DNA from: Erwinia persicina NBRC 102418 | GTDB lineage: Bacteria > Pseudomonadota > Gammaproteobacteria > Enterobacterales > Enterobacteriaceae | NCBI RefSeq assembly: GCF_001571305.1 | Contig: NZ_BCTN01000002.1 | Location: forward strand, 62,001 to 126,000 | Length of the DNA stretch: 64,000 nucleotides | Reading direction: 5' to 3' | Shown: piece by piece, positions 46,097-54,913 of the stretch | How the letters are laid out: the number at the start of each line of letters is the position of its first letter | Numbering within the stretch: the stretch's first letter is position 1 | Made by a program: the position numbers and the translations under genes | The notes under the pieces: model-generated | What the model was told of the DNA's origin: nothing | What the model saw: only the letters and a program-made list of their open reading frames with translations | Database searches by the model: none

Positions 46097-47538
46097 TCCA
46101 GTTCTTACTTAACCAGCGCCTGGTCAGCGAGCACGATATCGACCCGAATACGACGGTGCTGAACTATCTGCGTCAGCATCAGCGACGCTGTGGCACGAAA
46201 GAGGGCTGTGCCTCCGGCGACTGCGGAGCCTGCACCGTGACGCTGGGTCACGTGGAGGCGGGGCAGATGCGCTACCAGACGGTTAACAGCTGCCTGACTT
46301 TTGTCAGCCATTTGCAGGGAAAGCAGCTAATCAGCGTGGAAGATCTGCGCCAGCCGGCGGGGCTGCACAGCGCACAGCAGGCGATGGTGGACTGCCATGC
46401 CTCACAGTGTGGCTTCTGTACTCCCGGATTCGTGATGTCGATTTTTACCCTGCAAAAAAACGGCGGCGGGGCGGAACCCCGTCAAATCGAGCAGGCACTG
46501 GCCGGTAACCTCTGTCGCTGTACCGGCTATCGGCCGATTGTCGACGCCGCCCGTCAGGCCTGCGCTGCAGCGGGGACGGACAGTTTTCAGCAGCAGGAGG
46601 CGGCCACCGTGGCGCAACTGCTGCAACTGCAGACCCCGGAGATGCAGGAACTCCGCTGGCAGGGCAATCGCTGCCTGCTGCCGAAAACCATCAAACAGCT
46701 CAGTGAGGCGTTGCTCGCGCACCCCGGGGCTACGCTGCTGGCTGGCGGCACCGACCTCGCGCTGCAGGTTACACAACGCGGCGAAACCCTGCCGCTGTTG
46801 ATCGCTGTTGACCAGATCGCTGAACTGAAGCAGTGCGTCATCCATGATGACGAGAGGGTAATCGGCGCGGGGGTGTCCCTGAGCGCATGCTGGCAGTGGC
46901 TGGGCGAAGCGATCCCGGCGCTGACGCAGATCCTGGCGCGGTTTGCCTCGCAGCAGATCCGTAACCTCGGCACGCTGGGGGGCAACATCGGTAACGCCTC
47001 CCCGATTGGTGATATGCCGCCGATGCTGCTGGCGCTGGATGCCTCCCTGATCCTGCAGCAGGGCGACCAGCAGCGTCGCCTGCCGCTGGCGGATTTTTTC
47101 CTCAGCTACCGCAAAACGGCACTGCGTGAGGGCGAGTTTATCCGGGCGGTGGTGATCCCCCATAGCGCAACGGAAGAGCATTTCCGCGCCTGGAAGGTAT
47201 CAAAACGACGGGAGGATGATATCTCAGCGGTCTTTGCCGCCTTTACGCTGGCCACCGATGACAGCGGCTGTGTGAGCCGCGTGCGTATCGCTTTTGGCGG
47301 TATGGCGGAAACTCCCCGGCGCGCCTTTCACTGTGAACAGCAACTGCTGGGGCAGCCGCTGACCGCCGCGACGGTTGAGAACGCCTGCCGCGCCCTGTCA
47401 GAGGATTTCCAGCCCCTGAGTGATTTTCGCGCCAGTGCAGCCTATCGACTGCAGCTGGCAAAAAACCTGCTGCGGCGTTATCACGCCTCACTGAGCGGTG
47501 AACTGATCCTGACGGAGGTCTCTGACTATGTCCCATAA
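46093..47538 (+). CDS. xdhA: Xanthine dehydrogenase small subunit XdhA (2Fe-2S and FAD)
   Basis: A 481-residue subunit of the two-gene bacterial xanthine dehydrogenase. The plant-type ferredoxin domain has C39, C44, C47 and C67; a second 2Fe-2S domain follows (CHASQCGFCTPG and NLCRCTGYRP). From about residue 190 comes a FAD-binding domain with LLAGGTDL and TLGGNIGNASP. Electrons pass from the molybdenum site in XdhB through these clusters to FAD and NAD. It starts within the guaD stop and overlaps xdhB by 11 bases. Confidence 0.95.
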   Translation: MIQFLLNQRLVSEHDIDPNTTVLNYLRQHQRRCGTKEGCASGDCGACTVTLGHVEAGQMRYQTVNSCLTFVSHLQGKQLISVEDLRQPAGLHSAQQAMVDCHASQCGFCTPGFVMSIFTLQKNGGGAEPRQIEQALAGNLCRCTGYRPIVDAARQACAAAGTDSFQQQEAATVAQLLQLQTPEMQELRWQGNRCLLPKTIKQLSEALLAHPGATLLAGGTDLALQVTQRGETLPLLIAVDQIAELKQCVIHDDERVIGAGVSLSACWQWLGEAIPALTQILARFASQQIRNLGTLGGNIGNASPIGDMPPMLLALDASLILQQGDQQRRLPLADFFLSYRKTALREGEFIRAVVIPHSATEEHFRAWKVSKRREDDISAVFAAFTLATDDSGCVSRVRIAFGGMAETPRRAFHCEQQLLGQPLTAATVENACRALSEDFQPLSDFRASAAYRLQLAKNLLRRYHASLSGELILTEVSDYVP

Positions 47539-49891
47539 ACCCCCGGCCGTCATGCCGGACGCACTGGCGCACCAGTTTCACCAGCACGCTCACGACGGCG
47601 TGGGCAAAAGTCTCCGTCACGACAGCGCTGCGATGCACGTTAGCGGCGAGGCCCGCTATATTGATGACCGTTTTGAGATGCCGGGGATGCTGCACCTCTG
47701 GCCCCGGCTCAGCGAACATGCCCATGCGCGCATTCTCAGCATTGACGTTGCGCCCTGTTATCGCGTTCCGGGCGTGGTTCAGGTGCTGACCTGGCAGGAC
47801 GTGCCCGGCGAGCTGGATATCGGGCCGCTGGAACCTGGCGATCCGCTGATGGCAAAAGAGATCGTGGAATACGTCGGGCAGATGGTGCTGGTGGTGGCGG
47901 CAGAGAGTGAACAGGCGGCCCGTAAGGCCGCCGCACTGGCAGTGATAACCTTTCAGCCGCTGACCCCGATCCTGGATGTGGAGCAGGCTCTGGCTCAGGG
48001 CAGCTTTGTTCAGCAGCCGCACGTGCACCAGCGTGGAGATGTGGATGCGGCGTTAAACAGGGCACGGCACCGCCTGCGCGGGCAGTTTCATATCGGCGGT
48101 CAGGAACACTTCTATCTGGAAACACAGGTGGCGCTGGTGGTGCCGGGAGAGGATCGCGTTCTCCAGGTATACTCGTCCACGCAAAATCCGACCGAGGTGC
48201 AAAAGCTGGTGGCGTCGGTGATGGGCCTGACGATGAACAAGGTCACCATTGATATGCGCCGTATGGGCGGAGGATTTGGCGGTAAAGAAACCCAGGCGGC
48301 AGGGGTTGCCTGTCTGTGCGCACTGGCGGCACGCCTGACCGGCCGCCCGGCTAAAATGCGTCTGTCACGGCGCGATGACATGCTGACCACCGGTAAGCGG
48401 CATCCCTTTTTTGTCCGTTATGACGTCGGCGTGGATGACGACGGACGTTTTAGCGGGGTCAGGATTGACCTGGCGGGTAACTGCGGCTATTCACTGGATC
48501 TTTCCGGATCGATTGTCGATCGCGCGATGTTCCACGCCGATAATGCCTATTATCTTGGTGATGCGCTGATCACGGGCTACCGCTGTCGCACCAATACGGC
48601 CTCCAATACTGCCTATCGCGGCTTTGGTGGTCCGCAGGGCATGGTGGCGATAGAGCAGATTATGGATCATATCGCCCGCGAACTGGGCCTTGACCCGCTG
48701 ACGGTGCGCAAACGTAATTACTACGGCAAAGAGACGCGCAACGTCACCCATTATCATCAGAGGGTACAGGTTAACCTGCTGGATGAGATGACCGCACAGC
48801 TTGAGCAGAGCGCAGACTATGCCGCACGACGGGCGGAGATCACCGCGTTTAACGCGGCCAGCCCGGTAATGAAACGCGGCCTGGCACTGACCCCGGTAAA
48901 ATTTGGCATCTCTTTTACCTCCAGTTTTCTCAACCAGGCGGGCGCGCTGATCCTGATTTACACCGATGGCACGGTACAGTTAAACCACGGTGGTACGGAG
49001 ATGGGCCAGGGGCTGAATACCAAAGTGGCGCAGATTGTGGCGGAAGTGCTGCAAATTGACATCGGCAGTATTCAGATCACCGCCACTGATACCGGCAAAG
49101 TGCCCAATACGTCTCCGACGGCGGCCTCCAGCGGCACCGATCTCAACGGTAAAGCGGCACAGAACGCGGCAGAGATCCTGCGCGACCGTCTGGTCGCGAT
49201 GCTGTGCAGGCTGCACGGCTGCGAAGCGGAACAGGTTCGCTTCAGCAACGGGGTGATACAGGCTGGCGAAAACTATTTCAGCTTTGCGGAGGTGGCGCAG
49301 CTGGCCTGGCTGAATCAGGTACCGCTGTCGGCCACCGGATATTACCGCGTGCCGGGCATCCACTATGACCGCCTGGCCGGTCGCGGCGAACCGTTCTATT
49401 ACTTTGCCTTTGGCGCGGCCTGCGCGGAGGTGCTGATCGACAGCCTGACCGGCGAGTATCGCCTGCTGCGCGCGGACATCCTGCACGACGTCGGCGCGTC
49501 TCTCAACCCGGCGATTGATACCGGACAGGTGGAGGGGGGCTTTGTGCAGGGCATGGGCTGGCTGACCACGGAAGAACTGGTATGGAATGGTCAGGGACGG
49601 CTGCTGACCGACGGCCCGGCCAGCTATAAAATCCCGGCCATTGGGGATGTGCCGCACGATCTGCGGGTCACGCTGGTCGAAAATCGAAAAAATCCAAAGG
49701 ACACGGTGTTCCATTCCAAGGCGGTGGGTGAACCACCATTTATGCTGGGCATTTCAGTCTGGTGTGCGTTACAGGATGCGGTGGCCAGCGTTGGCGGCTA
49801 TCGTCAGCACCCGCTGCTGGATGCGCCCGCTACGCCGGAGCGGGTGTTCTGGGGCGCAGAGAAACAGCGTGCGGGAGGCGGTCATGCGTAG
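47528..49891 (+). CDS. xdhB: Xanthine dehydrogenase large subunit XdhB (molybdopterin)
   Basis: A 787-residue molybdenum-binding subunit oxidising hypoxanthine and xanthine toward urate. Recognisable are GQEHFYLETQ (near the substrate-binding glutamate), RMGGGFGGKE, NTAYRGFGGPQG with the catalytic-pocket arginine, and the late VGEPPFMLG containing the base-catalyst glutamate. It overlaps both xdhA and xdhC, so the four genes from guaD to xdhC are one translation unit. Confidence 0.95.
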   Translation: MSHKPPAVMPDALAHQFHQHAHDGVGKSLRHDSAAMHVSGEARYIDDRFEMPGMLHLWPRLSEHAHARILSIDVAPCYRVPGVVQVLTWQDVPGELDIGPLEPGDPLMAKEIVEYVGQMVLVVAAESEQAARKAAALAVITFQPLTPILDVEQALAQGSFVQQPHVHQRGDVDAALNRARHRLRGQFHIGGQEHFYLETQVALVVPGEDRVLQVYSSTQNPTEVQKLVASVMGLTMNKVTIDMRRMGGGFGGKETQAAGVACLCALAARLTGRPAKMRLSRRDDMLTTGKRHPFFVRYDVGVDDDGRFSGVRIDLAGNCGYSLDLSGSIVDRAMFHADNAYYLGDALITGYRCRTNTASNTAYRGFGGPQGMVAIEQIMDHIARELGLDPLTVRKRNYYGKETRNVTHYHQRVQVNLLDEMTAQLEQSADYAARRAEITAFNAASPVMKRGLALTPVKFGISFTSSFLNQAGALILIYTDGTVQLNHGGTEMGQGLNTKVAQIVAEVLQIDIGSIQITATDTGKVPNTSPTAASSGTDLNGKAAQNAAEILRDRLVAMLCRLHGCEAEQVRFSNGVIQAGENYFSFAEVAQLAWLNQVPLSATGYYRVPGIHYDRLAGRGEPFYYFAFGAACAEVLIDSLTGEYRLLRADILHDVGASLNPAIDTGQVEGGFVQGMGWLTTEELVWNGQGRLLTDGPASYKIPAIGDVPHDLRVTLVENRKNPKDTVFHSKAVGEPPFMLGISVWCALQDAVASVGGYRQHPLLDAPATPERVFWGAEKQRAGGGHA

Positions 49892-50657
49892 CGATGACTG
49901 GATCACTATTCTGGCCAACCTGCGCGATCGTGGCGAGCCCTGCGTGCTGCTGACGGTGCTGGACGATCGCGGATCCGTGCCGCGCGATCGCGGCAGCAAG
50001 ATGGTGGTGGCGGCCACTACGACCTGGCTGACCATCGGCGGCGGCCATCTGGAGCATCAGTCGGTGGCCATTGCGCGCGACATGTTACTTAACGGTGAGT
50101 CACAGACGCGCAGCGAACAGTTCAACCTGGGTGCCCGCCTCGGGCAGTGCTGCGGCGGGGTGTGCAGCGTCCTGTTCGAACCACTAATCCAGCCGCAGCC
50201 CCAGATCGCTGTCTTTGGTGCCGGACATGTCGGCCAGGCGCTGGTGAACATTCTGGCTACGTTACCCTGTCACATATCCTGGGTCGATGAGCGGGCGGAA
50301 CAGTTTTCACATGTGCCTCCAGGCGTCACTGTCTGCTGCCTGGAGGATCCGACAGACCAGGTGAGGCAGATGCCGGCAGGCAGTTACTATGTGGTGATGA
50401 CGCATCACCATCCGCGTGACCAGCAGCTGTGCGAGGCCATTCTGCGCCGTGACGATGCGGTTTATGTCGGCATGATCGGTTCGGCGACCAAGCGCCAGCG
50501 CTTTGAATACCGTCTGGAGGGGAAAGGCTTCAGCCGCGGGCAGATGGATCGCCTGCACTGCCCGATTGGTCTGGCGGAAGTGAAGGGCAAGCTGCCCGCT
50601 GAAATCGCCGTCGCGGTCGCCGGGGAGATCGTGGCCTGTTATCAACGGCGGCAATGA
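49884..50657 (+). CDS. xdhC: XdhC, xanthine dehydrogenase accessory factor
   Basis: A 257-residue XdhC/CoxI-family protein that matures and inserts the sulfurated molybdenum cofactor into XdhB. It has the N-terminal CCGGVCSV cysteine motif and a Rossmann segment AVFGAGHVGQAL. I placed the start at ATG 49884, after CGGGAGG and overlapping the xdhB stop by eight bases. An upstream frame to 49641 is inside xdhB and is not used. Confidence 0.94.
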   Translation: MRSDDWITILANLRDRGEPCVLLTVLDDRGSVPRDRGSKMVVAATTTWLTIGGGHLEHQSVAIARDMLLNGESQTRSEQFNLGARLGQCCGGVCSVLFEPLIQPQPQIAVFGAGHVGQALVNILATLPCHISWVDERAEQFSHVPPGVTVCCLEDPTDQVRQMPAGSYYVVMTHHHPRDQQLCEAILRRDDAVYVGMIGSATKRQRFEYRLEGKGFSRGQMDRLHCPIGLAEVKGKLPAEIAVAVAGEIVACYQRRQ

Positions 50658-50721
50658 TTTTGCACGACCGTGCTCTGACGATTATGCTGAGAGTTCAGCT
50701 ACATGGAATGGGAGCAAAGAA

Positions 50722-52866
50722 ATGAGGATCGCACCGTTAGTCTGGGCTATCAGTCTGGCCCTGACCGCCAGCGCACAAACCGCGCTGGCGGCAGAGTCGC
50801 AAAAGGAGAGTCGCCACATGGCATCGCAGCAGAGTAATCCCTTCAGTCACGCCAGTTCACTGCCTTTCCAGGCTCCGCCTTTCGACCGTATCTCTGCCGG
50901 GGATTATCGTCCGGCACTGATGGCGGCCATGGCGCAGAAGCGAGAAGAAATTGCCCGCATCGCGGATAACCCCGCCGCGCCGACTTTTGAAAACACCTTC
51001 CAGGCGCTGGAGCAGAGCGGACAGAGCCTGCGGCGGGTGAATAACGTCTTCAGCGCCATGACCGCGGCCAACACCAGCGATGAACTGCAGGCGCTGGATG
51101 AGGAGATGTCACCGAAGCTGGCCGCGCTGGACGATGATATTAAACTGAACGGCAGGCTGTTTGCCCGGCTGGATAAGGTGTATCAGCAGCGTCAGCAGTC
51201 AGGCCTCGACGCGGAATCGCTGCGCCTGGTGGAAGTGACCTGGCAGGCGTTTGTCCTCGACGGTGCGCGCCTGAGTGAGACAGAGAAAACCGAGCTGAAA
51301 GCCCTGAACCAGGAGTCAGCCACGCTCGGCACCCGCTTTACCAATCGCCTGCTGGCCGCCACCAAAGCCGGCGGCGTGCTGTTTACCGATGCGCAGTCAC
51401 TGGCCGGTTTGAGCGAAGCGGATATCGCCGCCGCTGCCGGGGCGGCCGAGGCTCGCGGCCTGAAAAATCAGTGGCTGCTGGCCTTGCAGAACACCACCCA
51501 GCAACCCGATCTGCAGACAATGAGCGACCGCAGCGCGCGTGAAAAACTGTTTACCGCCAGCTGGACCCGTGCTGAAAAAGGGGACGGTAATGATACCCGG
51601 GAACTGATTGCGCGACTGGCGCAGGTGCGCGCAAAGCAGGCAAAACTGCTGGGCTTTGACAGTTACGCCGCCTGGAAATTGCAGGATCAGATGGCGAAAA
51701 CCCCCGAGGCCGCCCTTGATTTTATGCGCCAGATTGTACCGGCGGCTACCGCCCGGGCAGAGCGTGAAGCGGGGGATATTCAGGGGGTAATTGATCAGCA
51801 GAAGGGCGGGTTTACGCTGCAACCCTGGGACTGGCTTTTCTATGCTGAACAGGTGCGACGGGCGAAGTACGATCTGGATGAATCGCAGATCAAACCCTTC
51901 TTTGAGCTGAATAACGTGCTGGAAAACGGCGTGTTTTATGCGGCTACACAGCTGTACGGCATTACCTTTAAACCGCGGCCGGATCTGCCGGTATATCACC
52001 CGGATGTGAAGGTGTATGAAGTGCTGGATAAGGACGGCAGCCCGCTGGCGCTGTTCTACGCCGACTGGTTTAAGCGTGATAACAAAGGTGGCGGAGCCTG
52101 GATGGGCAACTTTGTTGAGCAGTCAACGCTGCTGGGCACCCGGCCGGTGATCTACAACGTGGCCAACTTCAGCAAACCCGTCGCCGGGCAGCCTGCGCTG
52201 CTCTCCTGGGACGATGTGATCACCATGTTCCATGAGTTCGGCCATGCGCTGCACGGTATGTTCGCCGACCAGCGCTATCCCAGTCTCTCCGGCACCGAAA
52301 CCCCACGCGACTTTGTCGAATTCCCGTCACAGTTTAACGAGCACTGGGCCAGTTATCCTCAGGTGTTCAACCATTTTGCCCGTCATTACCAGAGCGGGGA
52401 GCCGATGCCTGCGGCACTGCGCGATAAAATGCTGCGTGCCAGCACCTTTAACAAAGGCTATGACATGAGCGAACTGCTGGCGGCAGCACTGCTCGATATG
52501 CACTGGCACAGCCTGCGCGAGGAAGAGCCGCTGCAGCAGGTGGATGCCTTTGAGCAGAGCGCGCTGGAAAAAGAGCACATCCGTCTGGCGGCCGTACCGC
52601 CGCGCTACCGCTCCAGCTATTTCCAGCATATCTGGGGGAACGGCTATGCCGCCGGGTATTACGCCTATCTGTGGACCGAGATGCTGGCTGACGACGGCTT
52701 TACCTGGTTTGAGGAGCACGGCGGCCTGACGCGGGAAAACGGTCAGCGTTTTCGTGATAATATTCTGTCGCGCGGTAACAGTGAAGATCTGCAGCAGCTC
52801 TATCACGACTGGCGCGGTCACGACCCGGTGATTGAACCGATGCTGCACAACCGTGGCCTGAAATAA
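50722..52866 (+). CDS. dcp: Peptidyl-dipeptidase Dcp, with signal peptide
   Basis: A 714-residue M3-family zinc peptidase that removes C-terminal dipeptides. The HEFGH zinc motif is at about 504-508 and the third ligand region is FPSQFNEHWAS. The N-terminal 23 residues (MRIAPLVWAISLALTASAQTALA) form a clear signal peptide not present in E. coli Dcp (681 residues). An internal ATG at 50818 (Met33, MASQQSNPFS) aligns with the E. coli start and has its own strong AAGGAG nine bases upstream. So a cytoplasmic form may also be made from this gene. GGGAG precedes the first ATG. Confidence 0.95.
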   Translation: MRIAPLVWAISLALTASAQTALAAESQKESRHMASQQSNPFSHASSLPFQAPPFDRISAGDYRPALMAAMAQKREEIARIADNPAAPTFENTFQALEQSGQSLRRVNNVFSAMTAANTSDELQALDEEMSPKLAALDDDIKLNGRLFARLDKVYQQRQQSGLDAESLRLVEVTWQAFVLDGARLSETEKTELKALNQESATLGTRFTNRLLAATKAGGVLFTDAQSLAGLSEADIAAAAGAAEARGLKNQWLLALQNTTQQPDLQTMSDRSAREKLFTASWTRAEKGDGNDTRELIARLAQVRAKQAKLLGFDSYAAWKLQDQMAKTPEAALDFMRQIVPAATARAEREAGDIQGVIDQQKGGFTLQPWDWLFYAEQVRRAKYDLDESQIKPFFELNNVLENGVFYAATQLYGITFKPRPDLPVYHPDVKVYEVLDKDGSPLALFYADWFKRDNKGGGAWMGNFVEQSTLLGTRPVIYNVANFSKPVAGQPALLSWDDVITMFHEFGHALHGMFADQRYPSLSGTETPRDFVEFPSQFNEHWASYPQVFNHFARHYQSGEPMPAALRDKMLRASTFNKGYDMSELLAAALLDMHWHSLREEEPLQQVDAFEQSALEKEHIRLAAVPPRYRSSYFQHIWGNGYAAGYYAYLWTEMLADDGFTWFEEHGGLTRENGQRFRDNILSRGNSEDLQQLYHDWRGHDPVIEPMLHNRGLK

Positions 52867-52888
52867 ATTTTTCGCTGAAAGGAATTCT

Positions 52889-53770
52889 ATGACGATTTTA
52901 CTGCAACGCCGCCAGCTTCTGGTGGCGGGCGCGGCGCTGGCGCTGACCGCCTCGCTGACACCACTGAACGTATTTGCAGCAGGTGACTCGCTGCAGCGGC
53001 AGCTTGCCGCACTGGAAACGGAGGTGAATGGCCGTATCGGGCTGTCTCTGATCGACAGCGCCAGCCAGCAGGCGTGGAGCTATCGCGGTGACGAACGCTT
53101 TCCGCTGTGCAGCACCTTTAAACTGCTGCTGGTGGCTGCCGTTTTAAAACGCAGCGAGTCACAGCCCGCCCTGATGCAACAAACCCTGCACTGGACACCT
53201 GCGGATCACCTGAGCTATATGCCGGTAACGGCGAAGCATCCGCAGGGGATGACCGTCAGCGATCTGTGTGCAGCCGCGCTGCAGTACAGTGATAACCTGG
53301 CGGCCAACGTACTGTTGACACTGCTGGGGGGACCCGCGTCGGTGACCCGGCTGGCCCGCTCTTTAGGTGACAGTGTCACGCAGCTCGATCGTAATGAACC
53401 GACACTGAATACCGCGATCCCGGGCGATCCGCGTGACACCACCACGCCGCTGCACATGTCGCACAGCGTGCAGCAGTTGCTGGTGAAGTCGGGATTACAG
53501 ACAGCACAGCAGCAGCAGCTGATCGCCTGGCTGAAGGGGAACACCACAGGGAAAAACGCCATTGCCGCAGCGCTGCCTGCGGGCTGGGAAATCGGGGATA
53601 AGACCGGCAGCGGGGGCTATGGCACAACCAACGATGTCGCCATCCTCTGGCCTCCGGGCAAGGCTCCGCTGATCCTGGCCATCTATTTTACCCAGCATGC
53701 CCCGGAGGCGAAGAGTCGTCAGGACGTGCTGGCGAAAGCGGCCGCCATTGCACTGAAATCTGTTATCTGA
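52889..53770 (+). CDS. bla: Class A beta-lactamase, ERP/CTX-M-related
   Basis: A 293-residue serine beta-lactamase, exported. Catalytic Ser75 lies in CSTFK, SDN is at 134-136, the general-base Glu170 in DRNEPTLN and KTG at 238-240 followed by SGGYGTTND, identical to CTX-M enzymes in that stretch. It is likely an Erwinia ERP-type enzyme, conferring penicillin and perhaps early cephalosporin hydrolysis. The N-terminus (QRRQLLVAGAALAL) contains a twin-arginine, so Tat export is possible. It starts 22 bases after dcp with its own AAAGGA; no ampR-like regulator is beside it. Confidence 0.95.
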   Translation: MTILLQRRQLLVAGAALALTASLTPLNVFAAGDSLQRQLAALETEVNGRIGLSLIDSASQQAWSYRGDERFPLCSTFKLLLVAAVLKRSESQPALMQQTLHWTPADHLSYMPVTAKHPQGMTVSDLCAAALQYSDNLAANVLLTLLGGPASVTRLARSLGDSVTQLDRNEPTLNTAIPGDPRDTTTPLHMSHSVQQLLVKSGLQTAQQQQLIAWLKGNTTGKNAIAAALPAGWEIGDKTGSGGYGTTNDVAILWPPGKAPLILAIYFTQHAPEAKSRQDVLAKAAAIALKSVI

Positions 53771-53808
53771 TCGATAAGGGTCGCTCGCTTCAGCCGGACG
53801 GCCCGCCA

Positions 53809-54762
53809 TCAGTGTGATTTATCCAGTGACCAGGTCGCTGAACTGACATTCACTTTCACAGGCAGCAGCCCAATCTGGGTAAATTTATCGGCCAGTGCCT
53901 GCTGCTGCTTGAATACTTCCGGCGTCATCCGCTCCGCACCATAGGGCATTCTGGCCAGCGCCCGCTGCCAGATGGGCTGTGGCAGGCCGGTGGATGCAGA
54001 CAGGATCCCGGCCGCCTGCGCCGGGTGAGTATTGGCCCAGTCGCTCAGGGTACCCAACTCATCCACCACCTGCTTTGCCGTCTGCGGCCAGCTGTCGGCA
54101 AACTTGCGGCTGGCAAGATAGAACGTGTAGTGCGGTACCAGGCCTTCCGCATTCCTGACCAGGCGCGCGCTGGCGCGAGTTTCCACCTCGGCGTAATACG
54201 GGTCCCAGATCACCCACGCATCCACCGCACCGCGCTGAAACGCCGCGCGGGCATCCGCCGGCGGAAGGTATACCGGCGTAATATCCCTGTAGCTCAGTCC
54301 GACATCTTCCAGCGCGCTGACCAGCAGGTAGTTCACGTCAGAACCTTTATTCAGCGCTACGCGCTTCCCTTTCAGGTCGGCCACGGTTTTAACGGGCGAG
54401 TTTTCCGGCACCACAATGGCCTCAGTCTTCGGGTTGGCCGGGGAGTGTGCCAGATAGACCAGATCAGCCTGTGCGGCCTGGGCAAAGACCGGCGGCGCAT
54501 CTCCGGTCGCCGCCAGATCGATGCTACCCACATTCAGGCCCTCCAGCATTTGTGGCCCGGCGGGAAATTCTACCCAGCGCACAGCGATACCCTGTTTTTT
54601 AAACTTTTCGTCCAGGGTGCCACGGTATTTCAGCAGGGCGAAAATATTGGCCTTTTGATAGCCGATGTTAATGGTTTTTGGCACAGATTCTGCGGCCACA
54701 GCCGACAGGGTGGTCGTAGTAACGATGGCGGCGATCAGACCGCTTAAGCGTGCTTTTTTCAT
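53809..54762 (-). CDS. SsuA/TauA-like sulfonate-type ABC binding protein, orphan
   Basis: A 317-residue periplasmic binding protein: signal peptide (KKARLSGLIAAIVTTTTLSAVAA), then IGYQKANIFALL, WVEFPAGPQMLEGLNVGSIDLAATGD and PADARAAFQRGAVDAWVIWDPYYAE, all typical of aliphatic-sulfonate binding proteins. No permease (ssuC) or ATPase (ssuB) is adjacent, so it must use a transporter elsewhere or have lost it. I used ATG 54762, which gives the signal peptide directly; the frame start at 54798 adds 12 residues. Confidence 0.88.
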   Translation of the reverse strand: MKKARLSGLIAAIVTTTTLSAVAAESVPKTINIGYQKANIFALLKYRGTLDEKFKKQGIAVRWVEFPAGPQMLEGLNVGSIDLAATGDAPPVFAQAAQADLVYLAHSPANPKTEAIVVPENSPVKTVADLKGKRVALNKGSDVNYLLVSALEDVGLSYRDITPVYLPPADARAAFQRGAVDAWVIWDPYYAEVETRASARLVRNAEGLVPHYTFYLASRKFADSWPQTAKQVVDELGTLSDWANTHPAQAAGILSASTGLPQPIWQRALARMPYGAERMTPEVFKQQQALADKFTQIGLLPVKVNVSSATWSLDKSH

Positions 54763-54869
54763 GTTATTTCCCGGGAGATAAGAGCGATGGGAAAACATAA
54801 CAAAATGCCCGGAAGAGGCTTAACGAGGAGTTCTGATAACGATATGCGCAGAGCGGATAACGCGCTTGT

Positions 54870-54909
54870 CTGTCGCACGGAGTGAGGAAAGCCTCACTCC
54901 GTGCGACAG
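54870..54909 (-). terminator. Long perfect hairpin after aldA
   Basis: CTGTCGCACGGAGTGAGG (54870-54887) is fully complementary to the sequence at 54892-54909, giving an 18-bp stem with an AAAG tetraloop. It begins four bases after the aldA stop codon. No T-run follows in either direction, so it may be a stabilising or rho-assisted 3' structure, and it is unusually long for this window. Confidence 0.6.
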
Positions 54910-54913
54910 GTGT

